A DNA stretch of 64,000 nt, from the NCBI RefSeq assembly GCF_000413935.1, contig NZ_KE340378.1:92627-156626 (forward strand). Reading direction: 5' to 3'. This DNA comes from Acinetobacter colistiniresistens (GTDB taxonomy: Bacteria > Pseudomonadota > Gammaproteobacteria > Pseudomonadales > Moraxellaceae). Of the stretch, positions 61,671-64,000 are shown piece by piece. Numbering within the stretch: position 1 is the stretch's first letter; the number at the start of each line of letters is the position of its first letter. The notes below the pieces were generated by a model. The model saw only the letters and a program-made list of their open reading frames with translations, was not told the DNA's origin and made no database searches. A program made the position numbers and the translations under genes.

Positions 61671-62453
61671 TTAGCGTGTGGTATAACCGCCATTGGCGAA
61701 AATGGTTTGGCCTGTAATCCACCAGCCATCTGTGACTAGAAAGCGAACTAAAGGTTCAATATCTTCGATCTTGGTCAGTCCACCCAATGCGGACGCCGAT
61801 TTATGGTAAGCCACCGCTTCAGGTCCCTCCTGACCATAGAAAAACGGGGTATCCATAGGCCCAGGTGCAACGGCGGTTACTGAGATACCACGCTCACCAA
61901 ACTCTTTCGATGCAGCACGGGTATAGTGCTCGACGGGTGCTTTTAGACCTTCATAGGTTGAATAAAGACCTGTATAGGCGGCAAGCAGACTGGTCACGAT
62001 ACTACAGATTTTGCCGTTCGCATTGAGATGACGGCCAGCCGATTGAATAAAGAAATAGGCAATTTTGTTGTTGATGTCATTCATGCCATCAAATTCTTGT
62101 TCGGTGGTGTCCAGATATGGTTTTTTCAGCACCCGTCCTACAGTATTAATGGCAATATCGATGCCACCAAATTCGGCTTTGGCGGTAATAAAGAGTTGTT
62201 CGATATTTTGAATGTCAGCTAAATCGGCTTGGACCAAGATCGCTTTTGCCCCAAGTGCCTGTACGTCTTTTAAGGTTTGTTCAGCGTCGGCTTGCGTGGC
62301 AGCACTATTGTAATGAATCAATAAATTTGCGCCTTGTTCGGCAAATTTACGTGAAATTAGTCCACCAAGGTTTTTAGCACCACCGGTGATCAAGACGGTT
62401 TTTCCATTTAATTGATGTTGTGACATCGGATTGTTCTCATGTTGTTTTGGCAT
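61671..62453 (-). CDS. SDR-family oxidoreductase, 260 aa
   Basis: The Rossmann motif is TVLITGGAKNLGGLIS, followed by AINTVGR (NAG-type motif) and the catalytic Tyr in YSTYEGLKAPVEHY, where the usual Lys follows in YxxxK as YEGLK. ATG 62453 has AGGA eight bases upstream and is preferred; ATG 62426 and a frame to 62741 are alternatives. The substrate is unknown. It is divergent from a LysR gene. Confidence 0.87.
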   Translation of the reverse strand: MPKQHENNPMSQHQLNGKTVLITGGAKNLGGLISRKFAEQGANLLIHYNSAATQADAEQTLKDVQALGAKAILVQADLADIQNIEQLFITAKAEFGGIDIAINTVGRVLKKPYLDTTEQEFDGMNDINNKIAYFFIQSAGRHLNANGKICSIVTSLLAAYTGLYSTYEGLKAPVEHYTRAASKEFGERGISVTAVAPGPMDTPFFYGQEGPEAVAYHKSASALGGLTKIEDIEPLVRFLVTDGWWITGQTIFANGGYTTR

Positions 62454-62533
62454 GAAAATTATCCTAATCCAATTTATTTGTTTGAAATAGTTGTTAGTAT
62501 GGAACTGATTGTGCAAGAAAGTTGAATAATAAA

Positions 62534-63418
62534 ATGGACAAGATTGATCGTTTAAAAATTTTCTGTTTGGTTGCAGAGAAACAGTCTTTTGCACAAGCTG
62601 CGGTACAACTCGGATTGCCGCGTTCGAACGTAACCTATGCCATACAGGCATTGGAAAAAGAATATGAAGTGCTCCTGTTTTATCGAACCACCCGTAAGGT
62701 GGCATTAACGCATGAAGGAAGTTTATTTTATGATGAGGCATTACGTCTGGTCACGCAGTTAAAAGAGTTGAATCGTTTTAAACGTCAGGCACGCAGTCAA
62801 GAGGGCACGATCAGTATCGGGATGCCAAAACGAATGGTTACACAAATTCTCCTTCCTCATTTACTTTCTTTTTATCAGCGTTATCCCAAGGTCAAAGTGC
62901 TGATCAACGGTAGTGATGATTTCTCCAATTTGATCGAACAACAGCTTGATTGTGTGGTACGTGTGGGGCAGGTGCAGGATGAGTATTTATTGATTCGGCC
63001 CATTACCCACACTCAGATCTGGACGGTGGCTTCGCCGCAATATCTGGCAGAGTTTGGTGAACCAAAGCATGTGGATAAGCTTCAGCAGCATTTCGCTGTG
63101 GATTATCATGTTGCCAAGCATTATCGTGAATTCAGTGAACTGGTCTTTCAAGAGCAACGGATCAAGCTGCCGTATCGCTTGTTGATTGAAAATACTGAAG
63201 CTTATATTCAAGCGGGTTTAGCCGGTATTGGCATCATTCAAATTCCTGAATTTGATGCGGCTGCCTATGTTCAGCAAGGCCAGTTACAACGTTTATTTAT
63301 GGATATTCCAAGCTTGCAGTTACCCGTCAATATTTTATTGACGGATCGCCAATATCGTCCCAAATATCTTCAAGATTTTATTGATTGGCTCGATGAGCTA
63401 TTAAAAGCCCAACTTTAG
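62534..63418 (+). CDS. LysR-family transcriptional regulator, 294 aa
   Basis: The HTH (LKIFCLVAEKQSFAQAAVQLGLPRSNVTYAIQALEKEY) is followed by the effector domain (TISIGMPKRMVTQILLPHLLSF...). ATG 62534 is preferred to a TTG at 62522. The gene is divergent from the SDR gene, its probable target, with an 80-base promoter region between them. Confidence 0.9.
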   Translation: MDKIDRLKIFCLVAEKQSFAQAAVQLGLPRSNVTYAIQALEKEYEVLLFYRTTRKVALTHEGSLFYDEALRLVTQLKELNRFKRQARSQEGTISIGMPKRMVTQILLPHLLSFYQRYPKVKVLINGSDDFSNLIEQQLDCVVRVGQVQDEYLLIRPITHTQIWTVASPQYLAEFGEPKHVDKLQQHFAVDYHVAKHYREFSELVFQEQRIKLPYRLLIENTEAYIQAGLAGIGIIQIPEFDAAAYVQQGQLQRLFMDIPSLQLPVNILLTDRQYRPKYLQDFIDWLDELLKAQL

Positions 63419-63428
63419 TCGGACATAA

Positions 63429-63454
63429 AAAAAGCATACCTGAGTATGCTTTTT
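63429..63454. terminator. Bidirectional terminator, LysR and transporter genes
   Basis: AAAAAGCATAC and GTATGCTTTTT pair around CTGA between two convergent genes. Confidence 0.9.
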
Positions 63455-63468
63455 GACGGTTACAACGA

Positions 63469-64000
63469 TTAGTACAGGCCAAGCAAGAAGCCCACACCCA
63501 AGGTGAAAAAGCTAAATAACCATATCCAGCCAAATGAATAGCGCAAGTGACGTCCCATATCTGTTCCTGCCAGTCCCATAGCCAGCCAAGTGGCAGGAGA
63601 AAATGGACTGACGAAGGTCCCAGCATTATTGCCAATGGCCATGGCATAAACCACCGAGTGAGCAGAAACTCCAGCTGTGGAAGTGACTTCATGCACGATC
63701 GGGAGCAAGGCAAAATAGTAGGCATCGGTACTGGTAAATAAGTCCATTGGAACACCGAGCATCCCCACCAGAATATGTAGACTACCTACCCATGTAGTGG
63801 GCAGAATCTTGATCAGATCCAGTGCAATGGATTGCAACATACCAGATTCGGAGAGAATCCCTAAAAAAGCACCTGCAGCAAAAATAATGGCAACCATGCT
63901 AAGCGCTTGTGGCGCATGGCGGCTAATAACAGCCATTTGCTCTCTAGGTTTGGGGAAATTCACCAGTAAGACCAGCGATAAGGCAATCATAAAGACATAA
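63469..64000 (-). CDS. CitMHS-family citrate/metal transporter, C-terminal part, cut by the window
   Basis: The last ~177 residues are present, with hydrophobic segments and the family-like stretches AAGAFLGILSESGMLQSIA, MDLFTSTDAYYFALLPI and GNNAGTFVSPFSPATW. CitMHS proteins import citrate complexed with Mg2+ or Ca2+ together with protons. The 5' part lies beyond 64000, and the frame is open to the edge. Confidence 0.85.
   Translation of the reverse strand, partial: YVFMIALSLVLLVNFPKPREQMAVISRHAPQALSMVAIIFAAGAFLGILSESGMLQSIALDLIKILPTTWVGSLHILVGMLGVPMDLFTSTDAYYFALLPIVHEVTSTAGVSAHSVVYAMAIGNNAGTFVSPFSPATWLAMGLAGTDMGRHLRYSFGWIWLFSFFTLGVGFLLGLY

Noticed and set aside
61671..62741. 356-codon version of the SDR gene
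   Set aside because: The extra 96 residues overlap the divergent LysR gene and its promoter; the ATG at 62453 has a ribosome site and gives a normal SDR length.

Overview
The window looks like a chromosomal segment of an Acinetobacter species. The support is AT-rich DNA, Acinetobacter-style genes (Kup, AqpZ, the EnvZ/OmpR pair, Tex, split his genes, ThrB of the aminoglycoside-phosphotransferase fold, succinate CoA-transferase) and tRNAs with encoded CCA. The species cannot be fixed from the sequence alone.

Layout. (1) 1-11.7 kb is accessory. It opens with an octanucleotide tandem repeat and a GC-rich structured element, followed by a membrane protein gene and a Sel1-repeat gene cleanly split by a 1,309-bp IS3-family element. 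A gene-tail remnant follows, then a 1,656-residue single-chain (type ISP) restriction-modification enzyme with an OLD-type ATPase/TOPRIM gene right behind it. The segment closes with a decayed serine-recombinase-like tail. (2) 11.7-19.9 kb is metabolic: two isochorismatase-like hydrolases, two LysR regulators, a pirin, an FAD oxidoreductase/methyltransferase/GFA run, tRNA-Thr and a gamma-glutamylcyclotransferase-like gene. (3) 19.9-28.3 kb is a low-GC island between that gene and tRNA-Ser, with a tyrosine integrase. It carries a DNA-phosphorothioation locus (dptF, dptG, a 5' part of dptH; dndB and a 5' part of dndC). The two convergent arms are fused tail to tail by what looks like a deletion that removed the 3' half of dndC, dndD, dndE and the ATPase half of dptH.

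(4) 28.3-36 kb holds kup, with an IS4-family element inserted in the loop of its terminator, a secreted or membrane-anchored NUC1 nuclease, aqpZ, an AraC regulator and a fatty-acid-hydroxylase-like gene. (5) 36-50.7 kb holds hisF, thrB, a cold-shock/DUF1294 protein, a sulfur-scavenging group (LLM monooxygenase and two SfnB-like flavoproteins), an EamA transporter with a divergent XRE-cupin regulator, a SulP transporter, hisA, a 3'-5' exonuclease, a DUF805 protein, hisH, hisB and a PanZ-like acetyltransferase. (6) 50.7-64 kb holds twin tRNA-Phe genes, a methyltransferase, succinate CoA-transferase, envZ-ompR, tex, a frameshifted small secreted protein, an AraC-azlCD unit, an SDR with a divergent LysR regulator, and the 3' end of a CitMHS-type transporter cut by the window edge.

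The most notable points are the decayed phosphorothioation locus, the ISP restriction enzyme paired with an OLD-like nuclease, two insertion sequences whose ends and target duplications can be read to the base, and several regulatory palindromes. I found no CRISPR array and no rRNA.
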